Positions 36,500 to 46,136 of a DNA stretch of 64,000 nucleotides are shown here, in pieces. The position numbers were made by a program, and so were the translations under genes. How positions within the stretch are numbered: the first letter of the stretch is position 1; each line of letters starts with the position of its first letter. Source of the DNA: Rhizobium sp. WYJ-E13 (lineage in GTDB: Bacteria > Pseudomonadota > Alphaproteobacteria > Rhizobiales > Rhizobiaceae); assembly GCF_018987265.1 (NCBI RefSeq), contig NZ_CP076853.1, positions 3,437,501 through 3,501,500 of the forward strand, written 5' to 3'. The notes beneath the pieces are model-generated. The model was not told the DNA's origin, did no database searches, and worked only from the letters and a program-made list of their open reading frames with translations.

Positions 36500-36931
36500 T
36501 CAGGCGAGCTTGACGTCGAGCGTGATCGGAACGGCAGAAAGCGCCTTGGAAACCGGGCAGCCGGCCTTGGCCTTGCCGGCAAGTTCCTCGAACTTTGCCT
36601 GGTCGGCGCCAGGAATGCTGCCTGTCAGCGACAGGTGGATGGCAGTGATGGCAAAGCCGCCCTCGACGCTTTCAAGCGTTACCTTGGCGGAGGTTTCCAT
36701 GTGATCGGCCTTGAGGCCGGCTTCGCCGAGGATCAGCGACAGCGCCATAGTGAAGCAGCCTGCATGGGCAGCGCCGATAAGCTCTTCCGGGTTGGTGCCG
36801 GGAATGCCTTCGAAGCGGCTTGCGAAGCCGTATGGGTAATTGTTCAGCGCACCGCTCTGGGTCGAGATCTGACCCTTGCCGTCCTTGAGACCGCCCGACC
36901 ACTGGGCTGAACCTGTGCGATTGATCTGCAT
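36500..36931 (-). CDS. OsmC-family peroxiredoxin
   Basis: Thiol-dependent reduction of organic hydroperoxides in the cytoplasm. 143 residues with the two active-site cysteines, Cys59 in HAGCFTMAL and Cys125 in KAGCPVSKAL, and the conserved NPEELIGAAHA before the first. The start is set by GGAGGACGGC, five bases before the ATG; the frame upstream of 36931 is not translated. The YPYGFASRFEG-PGTNPEEL sequence is the OsmC, not Ohr, type. It has its own terminator. Confidence 0.9.
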   Translation of the reverse strand: MQINRTGSAQWSGGLKDGKGQISTQSGALNNYPYGFASRFEGIPGTNPEELIGAAHAGCFTMALSLILGEAGLKADHMETSAKVTLESVEGGFAITAIHLSLTGSIPGADQAKFEELAGKAKAGCPVSKALSAVPITLDVKLA

Positions 36932-37051
36932 GCCGTCCTCCTGTTTCGATTGATTTTCGAAGCGCAGCAACGCTCCACCGCGAAGAGCGTTCTGCCCTTC
37001 CGACCGGCAATATAGTCCTCTATCCGCCGAAGACGACATCAGATTGAATTC

Positions 37052-37090
37052 CAATCATCATACAAGAAGATTGCTTGTGTATGATGATTG
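37052..37090. promoter_or_regulatory. GntR-type operator before the galactonate genes
   Basis: Perfect 13-base arms CAATCATCATACA and TGTATGATGATTG are 13 bases apart. Each arm contains TGTATGATGAT, like half-sites bound by FadR-type GntR repressors. It lies 30 bases before the gntR start. Confidence 0.55.
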
Positions 37091-37122
37091 CTTTAAAAGA
37101 CTTGGCCACGAGGAATCTTCCG

Positions 37123-37863
37123 ATGCAGCCCGCAGTAAGACGCGATGAAAAAACTGCGGCGCCCGAGCGCCGGCCGCGCGTCCGCCGTAACGTCACGGCG
37201 GCGATTGCCGAGGATATCTGCGCCAACCGGTACCCCGTCGGTACGCTGCTGCCGCGGGAAAACGATCTCTGCGACCTCCATGGCGTCAGCCGCACCGTCA
37301 TCCGAGAATCCCTGAAAGTCCTGGAATCCAAGGGGCTCGTACGCGGCAAGCCACGCATCGGCACCACCGTCTGTGACAAGGACGAATGGAACATCCTCGA
37401 TCAGGATGTGCTGGAGTGGATGGGGCCGCATCTCGGCGACTTCGACCTGCTGGCGAGTATCCTGGAGGCCCGCCGCACGATCGAGCCGGCAGCGGCCGAA
37501 TATGCCGCGAGCCGCGCGACCGCCCAGGAGATCGCCGATCTGGAGGAAGCCTGGCAGCGCATGCAATCGGCGAGCGACGATCCCGAAGCCTTCACCGAGG
37601 CGGACCTCCTCTTTCATACGGTGCTTTTCAAGGCGAGCCACAATCAGGTCTTCCGCCGCCTCTCCAGCGCCATCCACGCCGCACTGAAATTCGCGCTTCA
37701 CGCGTCGAACCTCGCCATGCCGGATCACCGGGAAGCGATCGCCTTGCATGGCAAGGTCGTGGAGGCTCTGCGCCTGCGAGACGCTGCAGAGGCGCACGAT
37801 TGCGTCAACCGAATTCTCGACCTCGCCAAACGCGACCTCACCGCCGCCGGCCGGACGAAATAA
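37123..37863 (+). CDS. GntR-family (FadR subfamily) regulator, probably of D-galactonate use
   Basis: 246 residues from the ATG at 37123, which has GAGGAA seven bases before it; earlier ATGs fall inside or next to the operator. HTH in residues 20-75 (AAIAEDICANRYPVGTLLPRENDL, SRTVIRESLKVLESKGL). The FCD effector domain follows (LEARRTIEPAAAEYAA, FHTVLFKASHNQVF), with the metal-binding histidines in FH and H in ALHGKV. It lies directly before D-galactonate dehydratase, as DgoR does in other bacteria, so repression relieved by galactonate is the likely mode. Confidence 0.87.
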   Translation: MQPAVRRDEKTAAPERRPRVRRNVTAAIAEDICANRYPVGTLLPRENDLCDLHGVSRTVIRESLKVLESKGLVRGKPRIGTTVCDKDEWNILDQDVLEWMGPHLGDFDLLASILEARRTIEPAAAEYAASRATAQEIADLEEAWQRMQSASDDPEAFTEADLLFHTVLFKASHNQVFRRLSSAIHAALKFALHASNLAMPDHREAIALHGKVVEALRLRDAAEAHDCVNRILDLAKRDLTAAGRTK

Positions 37864-37934
37864 ACGACCTCTGAGCAATATCGGCGGCTTCGTTCGCCGA
37901 TGGGAACACCAAGCGAAACGAAAGCACGATTTCC

Positions 37935-39083
37935 ATGAAGATCACCAAACTGACCACCTATATCGTCCCGCCGCGCTGGCTGTTTCTGAAGATCGAAACC
38001 GATGAAGGCATCGTCGGTTGGGGTGAACCGGTCGTCGAAGGTCGCGCGCTGACCGTCGAGGCCGCCGTTCACGAACTCGCCGACTATCTTGTCGGCAAGG
38101 ATCCTTTCCTCATCGAAGACCACTGGACCGTCATGTATCGCGGCGGCTTCTACCGCGGCGGCGCCATCCACATGTCGGCGATCTCGGGCATCGACCAGGC
38201 GCTCTGGGACATCAAGGGCAAGGCGCTCGGCCAGCCGATCCATTCCCTGCTCGGCGGCCAGGTGCGCGACCGCATTAAGGTCTATTCCTGGATCGGCGGC
38301 GACCGCCCCTCCGACGTCGCCCGCAATGCCAAGGACGTCGTCGCCCGCGGCTTCAAAGCCATCAAGCTCAACGGCTGCGAAGAGATGCAGATCGTCGACA
38401 CCAACGAGAAGATCGACAAGGCGGTCGAGACCATCGCGACCATCCGCGAGGCGATTGGCCCGCATATCGGCATCGGCGTCGATTTCCACGGCCGCGTCCA
38501 CAAGCCCATGGCCAAGGTGCTCGCCAAGGAGCTCGAGCCCTACAAGCTGATGTTCATCGAAGAGCCAGTCTTGTCCGAGCATCGCGAAACTCTGAAGGAA
38601 ATCGCCAACCATTGCTCGACGCCGATCGCGCTCGGCGAACGCCTCTTTTCCCGCTGGGACTTCAAGTCGGTCCTGTCGGATGGCTATGTCGACATCGTCC
38701 AGCCGGATCTCTCGCATGCCGGCGGCATCACCGAATGCCGCAAGATTGCTGCCATGGCTGAAGCCTATGATGTGGCGCTCGCGCCGCATTGCCCGCTCGG
38801 TCCGATCGCGCTTGCCGCCTGCCTGCAGCTCGACGCCGTCTCCTACAATGCCTTCATCCAGGAGCAGAGCCTCGGTATCCATTACAACAAGGGCAACGAC
38901 ATTCTGGATTACATCTCCAACAAGGAAGTCTTCCAATACGCCGACGGTTTCGTCTCCATTCCGCAAGGCCCAGGCCTCGGCGTCGAAGTGGACGAAGCCT
39001 ATGTCATCGAGCGCGCCAAGGAAGGCCACCGCTGGCGCAACCCGATCTGGCGCCACGAAGATGGCAGCTTCGCCGAATGGTAA
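37935..39083 (+). CDS. dgoD: D-galactonate dehydratase
   Basis: Converts D-galactonate to 2-keto-3-deoxygalactonate. An enolase-superfamily enzyme of the mandelate racemase group, 382 residues, very close to E. coli DgoD along its length ([40 protein letters not shown]). The metal ligands lie in VDFHGRV, FIEEPV and LGERLFSR, and the second acid/base His is in [11 protein letters not shown]. Kinase and aldolase for the next steps are not in the window. A terminator follows closely. Confidence 0.95.
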   Translation: MKITKLTTYIVPPRWLFLKIETDEGIVGWGEPVVEGRALTVEAAVHELADYLVGKDPFLIEDHWTVMYRGGFYRGGAIHMSAISGIDQALWDIKGKALGQPIHSLLGGQVRDRIKVYSWIGGDRPSDVARNAKDVVARGFKAIKLNGCEEMQIVDTNEKIDKAVETIATIREAIGPHIGIGVDFHGRVHKPMAKVLAKELEPYKLMFIEEPVLSEHRETLKEIANHCSTPIALGERLFSRWDFKSVLSDGYVDIVQPDLSHAGGITECRKIAAMAEAYDVALAPHCPLGPIALAACLQLDAVSYNAFIQEQSLGIHYNKGNDILDYISNKEVFQYADGFVSIPQGPGLGVEVDEAYVIERAKEGHRWRNPIWRHEDGSFAEW

Positions 39084-39087
39084 AAAG

Positions 39088-39112
39088 AAGGGCCGCGAAA
39101 GCGGTCCTTTTT
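39088..39112 (+). terminator. Rho-independent terminator of dgoD
   Basis: Stem AAGGGCCGC with GCGGTCCTT (one G-U pair in RNA), GAAA tetraloop, followed by TTT. It lies directly behind the stop codon. Confidence 0.85.
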
Positions 39113-39177
39113 CATTCCCCTTGTCGGATATCAGGCGCGTCGTCCGTCATAGTGGAAACTCAAAGAGGAGATTTCAC

Positions 39178-39573
39178 ATGGCCAGAGCAGTCGCAATCAT
39201 CATTGCCCGCATCATCTTCAGCTTCATCTTTTTCATGGCCGCCGGTTTCAAATTCGCCGATATCGGCGCGACGGCGGCCTATATCACCGCGGCCGGCTTT
39301 CCGGCGGCGGCATTCCTTGCCTGGGTCGCAGCCTTCTTCGAGATCGCGCTGGCGCTCGCCTTCATCACCGGCGCCTTCTTCAGCGAGGCCAGCTTGCTTG
39401 CCGGCATTTACGTGATCTTCCTCGCCTTCTCCTTCCATGGCCCGTCTCACTGGCAGCAGAACCAGGCTGAGTTCGGCTTCTTCGTCGATCACTTCACCTT
39501 CCTTGCCGGCCTGCTCTTCGCCGCCGTTCACGGACCGGAAAAATGGGCGCTTCGCCATAGCCTCCTGAAATAG
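39178..39573 (+). CDS. DoxX-family membrane protein
   Basis: 131 residues with four hydrophobic helices: IIIARIIFSFIFFMAAGFKF, FPAAAFLAWVAAFFEIALAL, ASLLAGIYVIFLAFSF and FLAGLLFAAVHG. The G-F/A-K-x-A-D-I and late H residues are of the DoxX/SURF4-like kind. AGAGGAG lies eight bases before the ATG. Function unknown; it has no clear link to the flanking sugar genes, being separated from dgoD by a terminator. Confidence 0.82.
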   Translation: MARAVAIIIARIIFSFIFFMAAGFKFADIGATAAYITAAGFPAAAFLAWVAAFFEIALALAFITGAFFSEASLLAGIYVIFLAFSFHGPSHWQQNQAEFGFFVDHFTFLAGLLFAAVHGPEKWALRHSLLK

Positions 39574-39650
39574 TCCTCAACACCACGCGCTCCGGAACCA
39601 AGAGCGGCCCCGATCATTGCCTTTCCGGCAACCGCAAAGAGGAACGCCCG

Positions 39651-40430
39651 ATGGAGTTGCAGGGAAAGATCGCATTGGTGACCGGCGCAGGCTCCGGCAT
39701 CGGTAAAGCAACCGCATTGAAACTCGCCGCCGAAGGCGCAAAGGTGGCGGTGCTGAGCCGCACCGAAAGCGAGGTGCAACAGACCTGCCAGGAGATTATT
39801 GCCGCCGGCGGCCAGTCGATCGAACTGACCGCCGATACCAGCGACGAAGCGCAGATGCGGACTGCCATCGAGAAAATGACCGAGACTTTCGGGGGCATCG
39901 ATATCGTCGTCGCCAATGCCGGTATCAACGGCGTCTGGGCGCCGATCGACGACCTGAAGCCCGACGAATGGGATCAGACCATGGCCGTGAACCTGCGCGG
40001 CACCTACCTGACCCTGCATCTGACCGTGCCCTACCTGAAGATGAACGGCGGCGCGATCATCGTCGTCTCCTCGATCAACGGCACGCGTACTTTCACCACA
40101 CCCGGCGCCACGGCCTATACAGCCACCAAGGCCGGCCAGGTCGCCATGGTGCAACAACTGGCGCTGGAACTCGGCAAACACGGCATCCGCGTCAACGCCG
40201 TCTGCCCCGGCGCGATCGAAACCAGCATTTCCGCCAACACCACCACGCGTCACCGCGAGGAAACCGAGGTGCCCGTCATCTGGCCGGAGGGCGAAATTCC
40301 GATCACCGGCGGCAGGGCGGGATCAAGCGATGATGTCGCCGAGACGATCCTCTTCCTCGCCTCCGAGCGCGCCCGGCATATTACCGGCACGCCCGTCTGG
40401 ATCGACGGCGGACAGGGATTGCTGCGTTAG
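39651..40430 (+). CDS. SDR-family oxidoreductase
   Basis: Classical short-chain dehydrogenase/reductase, 259 residues. Cofactor loop TGAGSGIG at residues 11-18, NAG motif (VANAGI), catalytic Ser in VVSSINGT and Tyr-Lys in YTATKAG. The tail IDGGQGLLR is standard. NAD(P)-dependent oxidation of a sugar or polyol hydroxyl is likely; nothing in the sequence fixes the substrate. Preceded by GAGGAACGCCCG. Confidence 0.9.
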   Translation: MELQGKIALVTGAGSGIGKATALKLAAEGAKVAVLSRTESEVQQTCQEIIAAGGQSIELTADTSDEAQMRTAIEKMTETFGGIDIVVANAGINGVWAPIDDLKPDEWDQTMAVNLRGTYLTLHLTVPYLKMNGGAIIVVSSINGTRTFTTPGATAYTATKAGQVAMVQQLALELGKHGIRVNAVCPGAIETSISANTTTRHREETEVPVIWPEGEIPITGGRAGSSDDVAETILFLASERARHITGTPVWIDGGQGLLR

Positions 40431-40506
40431 AGCAGTCGCGCCGACAGGACGAGCGTCCCTGTGCATAGTCTGCAGGGGCCGCATAGGCATTTTTGGTCGT
40501 ATGTGG

Positions 40507-40535
40507 AAAAATGTCAGTCTCTTGTCTGACATTTT
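40507..40535. terminator. Bidirectional terminator between convergent genes
   Basis: Perfect 10-base stem AAAATGTCAG with CTGACATTTT around an 8-base loop. The A/T ends of the arms provide a short U-run for both strands. It lies between the end of the SDR and the end of the cyclase gene. Confidence 0.65.
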
Positions 40536-40609
40536 CTAGAAAGCGTAGGAAACTGCCCATGCACCCTCCGCACCCTATGCAGGCTCCGAACACGGATGGA
40601 TCTTGTTGA

Positions 40610-41827
40610 TCAGCCGTTCAGCCGCGCGCTTTCCAGCGTGTAAAGCAATTGCGGGCGTTTGACCCCACGCAGAGCATAGCGGCCGATACAGGCGAGGACG
40701 TTCCGCTCTGCCTCGGGGATCGCCGCTTCGAAATCCGACGACATCAGCACGTTGAGATCGACCGAACGGCAGATCGAGGCAATGCGGCTGACCTCGTTGA
40801 CCGCCGGCCCGATGACCGTGAAGTCCAGACGATCCTGGCTGCCGATATTACCGTAGAAGACATCGCCGATATGCAGGCCGATATAGACATCCGTCGTCGG
40901 CTGCCGGTTCACTTCGCGCGCAGCGTTGAGTGCTGCAAGCTTCTGCCGGAGCAGGCGCTCTGCCCTCAGCGCCGCAGAACAGCTTTCCGCCGGCTCCTCG
41001 CCCTTGAAGATCGCAAGAACCCCGTCGCCGATCAGCTTCAGAACATTGCCGCCGGCCTCATGAATCGCTGTTATCACCGCCTCGCTATATTCGTTGAGCA
41101 GCGGAATGATCTCTTCTGGCGGAGAATTGTCCGAGATCTTCGTGTAGTTCAAGAGGTCGGAGAACCAGAGCGCTGCCGAAATGCGCTCGGTCTTGCCGCG
41201 CGAGATCTTGCCGTCCATCACCTGGCGCGCCGCATCCTCGCCGAGATAGACCTCGGCGATCGTGCGGGCGATACGGGCGAGCGCCACGCATTTGATTGCG
41301 AGCCCCAGCACCGGCACCAGTTTGCGCAGGATCGCAAGATCCTGATCGGAAAAGCCTTCCGGATGTTTGGTCGAGAAATGCGAGAAGAAGCAATCCATCT
41401 CGCCGATCGTGCCGGCCTCGGCAAAGCGATGCGCCATGGCGACGTAATCGGTATGACCGAGCTTATAGATCTGATCCAGCATGATGAAATCGGTCGGATC
41501 GCCGAAGCCGATCCTGCGCCGCACCTCTCGATCTCCGCTGGTCCAGAGATGGTAGAAGGCCGACCGACGCCAGGTGTCCAGCCCCTGGCCCTCGCTCGAA
41601 GGGCCATATTCGAATTCGCCTTCGAAATCCTCAACACTATCCCAGCGAAAGGCGCGGCCTTCATGCACGGGGTGAAGCGTGTCCATCAGCGCCATGGCGC
41701 GATCGAGCCGCATGCCGGCATTGCGGCAGGCTTCGCAGAAGCCGGCAAGCAGCTCCGCTTCGGTCGCACCGTTCAGGCCCTGTTCCGTCACCCATGCTGC
41801 GATTGTGCCGACGTCGCTGTGGTCCAT
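40610..41827 (-). CDS. Class III adenylate cyclase with N-terminal sensor-like region
   Basis: 405 residues, soluble. The catalytic domain spans about residues 210-385: first metal site in LWFSDLLNYT, adenine-selecting Lys and second metal Asp in LKLIGDGVLAIF, Asp in LDFTVIGPAVN and transition-state Arg in NEVSRI. The Lys/Asp pair predicts cAMP rather than cGMP. Residues 1-200 resemble a GAF-type region ending in EGFSDQDLAILRKLVPVLGLAIK. The same layout occurs in the cyclase at 61.9 kb. It ends toward the SDR gene behind a terminator. Confidence 0.9.
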   Translation of the reverse strand: MDHSDVGTIAAWVTEQGLNGATEAELLAGFCEACRNAGMRLDRAMALMDTLHPVHEGRAFRWDSVEDFEGEFEYGPSSEGQGLDTWRRSAFYHLWTSGDREVRRRIGFGDPTDFIMLDQIYKLGHTDYVAMAHRFAEAGTIGEMDCFFSHFSTKHPEGFSDQDLAILRKLVPVLGLAIKCVALARIARTIAEVYLGEDAARQVMDGKISRGKTERISAALWFSDLLNYTKISDNSPPEEIIPLLNEYSEAVITAIHEAGGNVLKLIGDGVLAIFKGEEPAESCSAALRAERLLRQKLAALNAAREVNRQPTTDVYIGLHIGDVFYGNIGSQDRLDFTVIGPAVNEVSRIASICRSVDLNVLMSSDFEAAIPEAERNVLACIGRYALRGVKRPQLLYTLESARLNG

Positions 41828-41898
41828 GCGCTCTCCTCGCTATTCGCAAGCTGTAACGTGAATCTGCCGCAGATGGAAAGACAATCAACCCGAACAGC

Positions 41899-42921
41899 CT
41901 ATTGGCTCGTCGGCATATTGTAAGGCGTAACGATTTCGACGGCCGAAAATGACGCCGGCGCCGTCCGGATGGCAGGCGTCGCGCGGGCCATCATCGCACT
42001 AAAGGCGGAACGCGCATCGGTTCTGAGATCGTGATGCAGCACGAAATCGATCCGCCGTTCAGCCAGCAAGGCGCGGTTGTCGGCATCGAGATCATGTGCC
42101 ACGAAAACCGAGATAGGCCGGCCTGCGGCCTCGAAAGCCGCAAGCACCGCGCGGTTGCCGCCGCCGACCGAATAGACGGCATTGATATCGGGATCATCGG
42201 CGAGGGCTGCCGCAACGAGCGTACCTGTCGGGGCATCGGTGCCGTGCCCTTCGCTGACTTCGATAATGCCGATCGAAGGATAACGCGCCCGGATCACCCG
42301 GCGAAATCCGATCTCGCGCTCCTCCTCGCCACGGAACCGGCCGCTTGAGAGCGTCACCAGCACCTTGCCGCCGGAGGCGCCGAGCAGCCGGCCAATGAGA
42401 TAGGCGGCCGTCTCGCCCGCTGCCCGGTTGTCGGCGCCGGCATAGGCTGATCGCGCCGAATTCGGCAGGTCCGTCACGAGCGTGACGACGGGAATACCAG
42501 CCGCATCGAACCGCGCAACGGCGGCAACGACCTCAGGCACATCAGGCGCCTTCAGCACGATGCCATGCGTGCCGCGCAGCCGGATACGGTCGAGAAGCTG
42601 CACCAACTCCGCTGCCCGCATCACCTCGGAAAAATGGAAACGACAACGAAAAGCCGTCGGCAGGAAGGTCGCGACTTCCGTTTTGAAGGCAGCCCGCACC
42701 GCAGTACTGAACCGCTCCGGCGTCTCCATGACGATATCGATCGCAAGCTTGCGGCCGGCCACATCGGCGCCCGCCTGCTTCTCGAGCTCGGCGATCGCCG
42801 CCTTGACCCGCATCTCCGTCTGCCGCCGCACACCGGGCCTGCCGTTCAGCACGCGATCGACCGTCGCGGTGCTGAGGCCAGCCTGGAAAGCGATGTCCTT
42901 GACGAGAAAGGGATGGGCCAT
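41899..42921 (-). CDS. LacI-family regulator
   Basis: 340 residues. HTH at the N-terminus (VKDIAFQAGLSTATVDRVLNGRPGV), hinge, then a periplasmic-binding-protein-like effector domain (AIDIVMETPERFSTAV, FVAHDLDADNRALL). The effector domain resembles that of regulators sensing imported sugars or cyclitols. It is divergent from the PhyH-SDR-lactonase genes, with about 95 bases between the starts, and so probably represses them. Confidence 0.87.
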   Translation of the reverse strand: MAHPFLVKDIAFQAGLSTATVDRVLNGRPGVRRQTEMRVKAAIAELEKQAGADVAGRKLAIDIVMETPERFSTAVRAAFKTEVATFLPTAFRCRFHFSEVMRAAELVQLLDRIRLRGTHGIVLKAPDVPEVVAAVARFDAAGIPVVTLVTDLPNSARSAYAGADNRAAGETAAYLIGRLLGASGGKVLVTLSSGRFRGEEEREIGFRRVIRARYPSIGIIEVSEGHGTDAPTGTLVAAALADDPDINAVYSVGGGNRAVLAAFEAAGRPISVFVAHDLDADNRALLAERRIDFVLHHDLRTDARSAFSAMMARATPAIRTAPASFSAVEIVTPYNMPTSQ

Positions 42922-43015
42922 ACCAACCGTTCTGATGTATTTTTGATGGATTCCTGATCTATATCAGCCCCACCGCCAACGTATAGTCCCTTAATCGGAC
43001 ATGGAGGAGCACCCG

Positions 43016-44203
43016 ATGAAATCAGACAACCAGCAGAAACTGCGCGCCGACCGCGTCTGGCTCACCGAAGACGCCTGCGACCTCAGCGATTTCCGCGCAC
43101 TCGCCGAAAAGATCACCGTCCTCACCGACTATCCGACCGCCTCTGCCGTCGAGAAGAACGTGCTGATCTATGACAGCCGCAAGATCATCGCTGTGGCCTC
43201 GACCCCGGAAGGTCGCCGCGCCATTCTTGCCGAAATCTGCGAGGCCTTCGGCATCGGTCCCGGCGTCGTCGTCTTCAAGCACGCCTACGAGGACACAGGC
43301 ATCATCGACCGGGCGAGTACGATCTTCGACGAGATCATCGCGGAACAGCACCGCACTTCGACCGGCGGCGGCGACCATTTCGCCAAGCCGGGCGCCAACG
43401 ACCGCATCTGGAACTCGCTCGAAAAGCACTGCCTGGCCGACCCCGAGAATTTCGCCCGCTACTACGGCAATGCCATCGTGGCGCTGGCAAGCGAGGCATG
43501 GCTTGGCCCCCATTACCAGATGACGGCGCAGGTCAACCGCGTGAACCCCGGCGGTGCTGCACAATCGGCCCACCGCGACTATCACCTCGGCTTCCAGTCT
43601 TCCGAGGTGATCGAGCAGTTCCCTGCCCATATTCACCGTCTCTCGCCGGTGCTGACGCTGCAGGGCGCGGTTGCTCATTGCGACATGCCGCTCGAAAGCG
43701 GCCCGACGCTTTTCCTGCCGCACAGCCAGACCTACGAGCCGGGTTACCTCGCCCTCAAGCGCCAGGAATTCAAGGATTATTTCGAGCAGAACCATGTGCA
43801 GCTGCCGCTGCAAAAGGGCGATGTCGTTTTCTTCAACCCTGCCCTCTTCCATGCCGCCGGCACCAACCGCTCGAAGGACATCAAGCGTGTCGCAAACCTG
43901 CTGCAGGTCTCCTCGGCATTCGGCAGGGCGATGGAAACCGTCGATCGCGAACGCATGAGCGCAAAACTCTTCCCCGCCCTCAAGGCACTGAAAGCCAAGC
44001 TTTCGGCCGGCGAGATCGCCAATGCCGTCGCCTCCTGCGCTGAAGGCTATTCCTTCCCCACCAATCTCGACCGCGACCCGCCGCTCGGCGGCCTTGCGCC
44101 GAAGACGCAGGCCCAGCTCATGCACGAGGCGCTTACGGAAGACTGGAGCGACGACGCGTTCACCAGAGCCTTGGCCGAACAGGCAGCCAGGAAGCTGAGC
44201 TGA
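43016..44203 (+). CDS. Phytanoyl-CoA dioxygenase (PhyH)-family Fe(II)/2-oxoglutarate oxygenase
   Basis: 395 residues from the ATG at 43016, eight bases after GGAGG; an ATG at 43001 overlaps that site. The iron triad is visible: His186 and Asp188 in AHRDYHLGF and the distal His279 in ALFHAAGTNRS, with Arg285 to bind 2-oxoglutarate. PhyH enzymes hydroxylate varied small molecules, not only phytanoyl-CoA. Here it is the first gene of a unit with an SDR and an SMP-30 lactonase, which suggests oxidation of a sugar-like or cyclic substrate. The frame is complete. Confidence 0.85.
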   Translation: MKSDNQQKLRADRVWLTEDACDLSDFRALAEKITVLTDYPTASAVEKNVLIYDSRKIIAVASTPEGRRAILAEICEAFGIGPGVVVFKHAYEDTGIIDRASTIFDEIIAEQHRTSTGGGDHFAKPGANDRIWNSLEKHCLADPENFARYYGNAIVALASEAWLGPHYQMTAQVNRVNPGGAAQSAHRDYHLGFQSSEVIEQFPAHIHRLSPVLTLQGAVAHCDMPLESGPTLFLPHSQTYEPGYLALKRQEFKDYFEQNHVQLPLQKGDVVFFNPALFHAAGTNRSKDIKRVANLLQVSSAFGRAMETVDRERMSAKLFPALKALKAKLSAGEIANAVASCAEGYSFPTNLDRDPPLGGLAPKTQAQLMHEALTEDWSDDAFTRALAEQAARKLS

Positions 44204-44286
44204 CGCGGCCACTGTAATATCTCATCATCTCAAAGCCCCTTGCCGCCGGTAAGGGGCCATTCGCATGTCATAGGAGGAGAAGACGT

Positions 44287-45108
44287 ATGAGCACGGACTA
44301 CGCCCGCCTCGACGGCAAGATCGCCATCGTCACCGGCGGCACCCAGGGCCTCGGCGCCACCATCGCCCGCCTCTTTGCCGATCGCGGCGCTGAAGGCATC
44401 GTCATTTGCGGCCGCAACGAAGCCAAGGGCAAGGCAAAGGCTGAGGAGATTGCGTCGAAGACGGGCGCCAAGGTTGTCTACGTCAAGGCCGATCTCGGCA
44501 AGGTCGAGGATACCAGGAATGTCGTCCAGGTCTGCGACCAAACCTTCGGCCGTGTCGATGCGCTGGTCAATGCGGCCGCCATCACCGACCGCGGCACCAT
44601 CCTCGACACCAGCCCCGAACTCTTCGATGCCATGTTCGCCGTCAATGTCCGCGCCCCCTTCTTCCTGATGCAGGAAGCGGTCAAGGTCATGCGCCGCGAG
44701 GAGATCGAGGGCACCATCGTCAATATCGGCTCCATGTCCGCCAAGGCCGGCCAGCCCTTCATCGCCGCCTATTGCGCCTCCAAGGGTGCGCTGGAAACGC
44801 TGACGAAGAACACCGCCTATGCGCTGCTGCGCAACCGCATCCGCGTCAATGGCCTGAATATCGGCTGGATGGCCTCCGAAGGCGAAGACCGCATCCAGAG
44901 GGAATTTCACAAGGCCGACGACGACTGGCTCGCCAAAGCGGCGGCAAGCCAACCCTTCGGCCGGCTGGTCGATCCGGAAGAAGTGGCCCGCGCCTGCGCC
45001 TATCTCTCCTCGGCCGAATCCGGCCTGATGACCGGCTCCGTCATCTGCTTCGACCAATCGATCTGGGGCGCTTATGACGGCTCGCCCCATCCGGTGTCGG
45101 CACTCTGA
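44287..45108 (+). CDS. SDR-family oxidoreductase
   Basis: 273 residues. Cofactor loop TGGTQGLG near residue 17, NAA motif (LVNAAAI), Ser in NIGSMSAK, catalytic Tyr and Lys in YCASKGA. The C-terminus is extended ([15 protein letters not shown]) beyond the usual GG-x-x end and ends with a hydrophobic-aromatic tail, as in some sugar or glucose dehydrogenases. GGAGGAG lies before the ATG. Middle gene between the PhyH oxygenase and the lactonase. Confidence 0.88.
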   Translation: MSTDYARLDGKIAIVTGGTQGLGATIARLFADRGAEGIVICGRNEAKGKAKAEEIASKTGAKVVYVKADLGKVEDTRNVVQVCDQTFGRVDALVNAAAITDRGTILDTSPELFDAMFAVNVRAPFFLMQEAVKVMRREEIEGTIVNIGSMSAKAGQPFIAAYCASKGALETLTKNTAYALLRNRIRVNGLNIGWMASEGEDRIQREFHKADDDWLAKAAASQPFGRLVDPEEVARACAYLSSAESGLMTGSVICFDQSIWGAYDGSPHPVSAL

Positions 45109-45124
45109 CGTGCCATTCGAGGTT

Positions 45125-45158
45125 CCAGAGCCCGACGCTTTCCGTCTTCGGGCTCTGG
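45125..45158 (+). other. Strong intergenic hairpin between SDR and lactonase
   Basis: Perfect 11-base stem CCAGAGCCCGA with TCGGGCTCTGG around a 12-base loop. No T-run follows (CAGATTTCTCC), so it is not a standard terminator. It could be a partial terminator or RNA-stabilising element that sets the ratio of the two products. Confidence 0.5.
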
Positions 45159-45214
45159 CAGATTTCTCCGTTTGCCGCTACGAAGAAACAAGAGCGATCT
45201 GGGAGGAATCGGGC

Positions 45215-46126
45215 ATGGCTGGAAGCGAGCTTTATGACATCAAAGACGAGCGTTTTCGCGCGCTGATCGCCGGCAGTGCCGTGCTGGAAGAGCTTTACAC
45301 GGGCTGCCGTTGGGCCGAAGGTCCTGTCTGGTTCTCGGATCTGAACTGCCTGCTCTGGAGCGATATTCCGAACGAACGCCTGATGCGCTGGGTGCCGGAT
45401 GGCACCGTCTCCGTCTTCCGCTCGCCTTCGAACTACGTCAACGGCAATACCCGCGACCGGCAGGGTCGCCTGGTTTCTTGTGAGCATGGCGGCCGCCGCG
45501 TGACCCGGACCGAGCCGGATGGCCGCATCACCGTTCTTGCAGACAGCTACAACGGCAAGCGCCTGAATTCCCCGAACGACGTCGTGGTCAAGTCCGACGG
45601 CTCAATCTGGTTCACCGATCCGAGCTACGGCATCATGTCCGACTATGAAGGCCACAAGTCTCCGGAAGAGCAGGAAAGCCGAAACGTCTATCGCATTGAT
45701 GCCGCGACTGGCGACATCGAAGCCGTCGTGACCGACTTCATCCAGCCGAATGGGCTGGCCTTCTCACCGGACGAACGCCAGCTCTTCATCGCCGATTCCG
45801 GTTCCGCCAATCATGACGTACCGCGCCATATCCGCGTCTTCGATGTCGTGGATGGCCGCAAGCTGACAAACAGCCGCTACTTCTGCTCGATCGACAGCGG
45901 CATACCGGATGGTTTCCGTTTCGATGTCTCCGGCAATCTATGGACGAGCGCTGCTGACGGCGTGCACTGCTTTGCCGCTGACGGGACGCTGCTCGGCAAG
46001 ATCAAGGTACCGCAGACCGTGTCCAACGTCACCTTCGGCGGCCCCAAGAAGAACCGCCTCTTCATCACGGCGACACAATCGCTCTACTCGATCTATACGA
46101 CGACCAACGGCGCACAGTATCCGTAA
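45215..46126 (+). CDS. SMP-30/gluconolactonase-family lactonase
   Basis: Six-bladed beta-propeller hydrolase, 303 residues from the ATG at 45215 behind GGGAGGAATCGGGC. The frame runs back into the SDR gene but that part covers the hairpin and is not coding. Metal ligands: Glu in WAEGPVWF, Asn in LNSPNDVVV and Asp in FIADSGSAN. The related enzymes open sugar lactones. In the cluster it would hydrolyse the lactone made by the SDR. Confidence 0.88.
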   Translation: MAGSELYDIKDERFRALIAGSAVLEELYTGCRWAEGPVWFSDLNCLLWSDIPNERLMRWVPDGTVSVFRSPSNYVNGNTRDRQGRLVSCEHGGRRVTRTEPDGRITVLADSYNGKRLNSPNDVVVKSDGSIWFTDPSYGIMSDYEGHKSPEEQESRNVYRIDAATGDIEAVVTDFIQPNGLAFSPDERQLFIADSGSANHDVPRHIRVFDVVDGRKLTNSRYFCSIDSGIPDGFRFDVSGNLWTSAADGVHCFAADGTLLGKIKVPQTVSNVTFGGPKKNRLFITATQSLYSIYTTTNGAQYP

Positions 46127-46136
46127 GGCCTGACGA

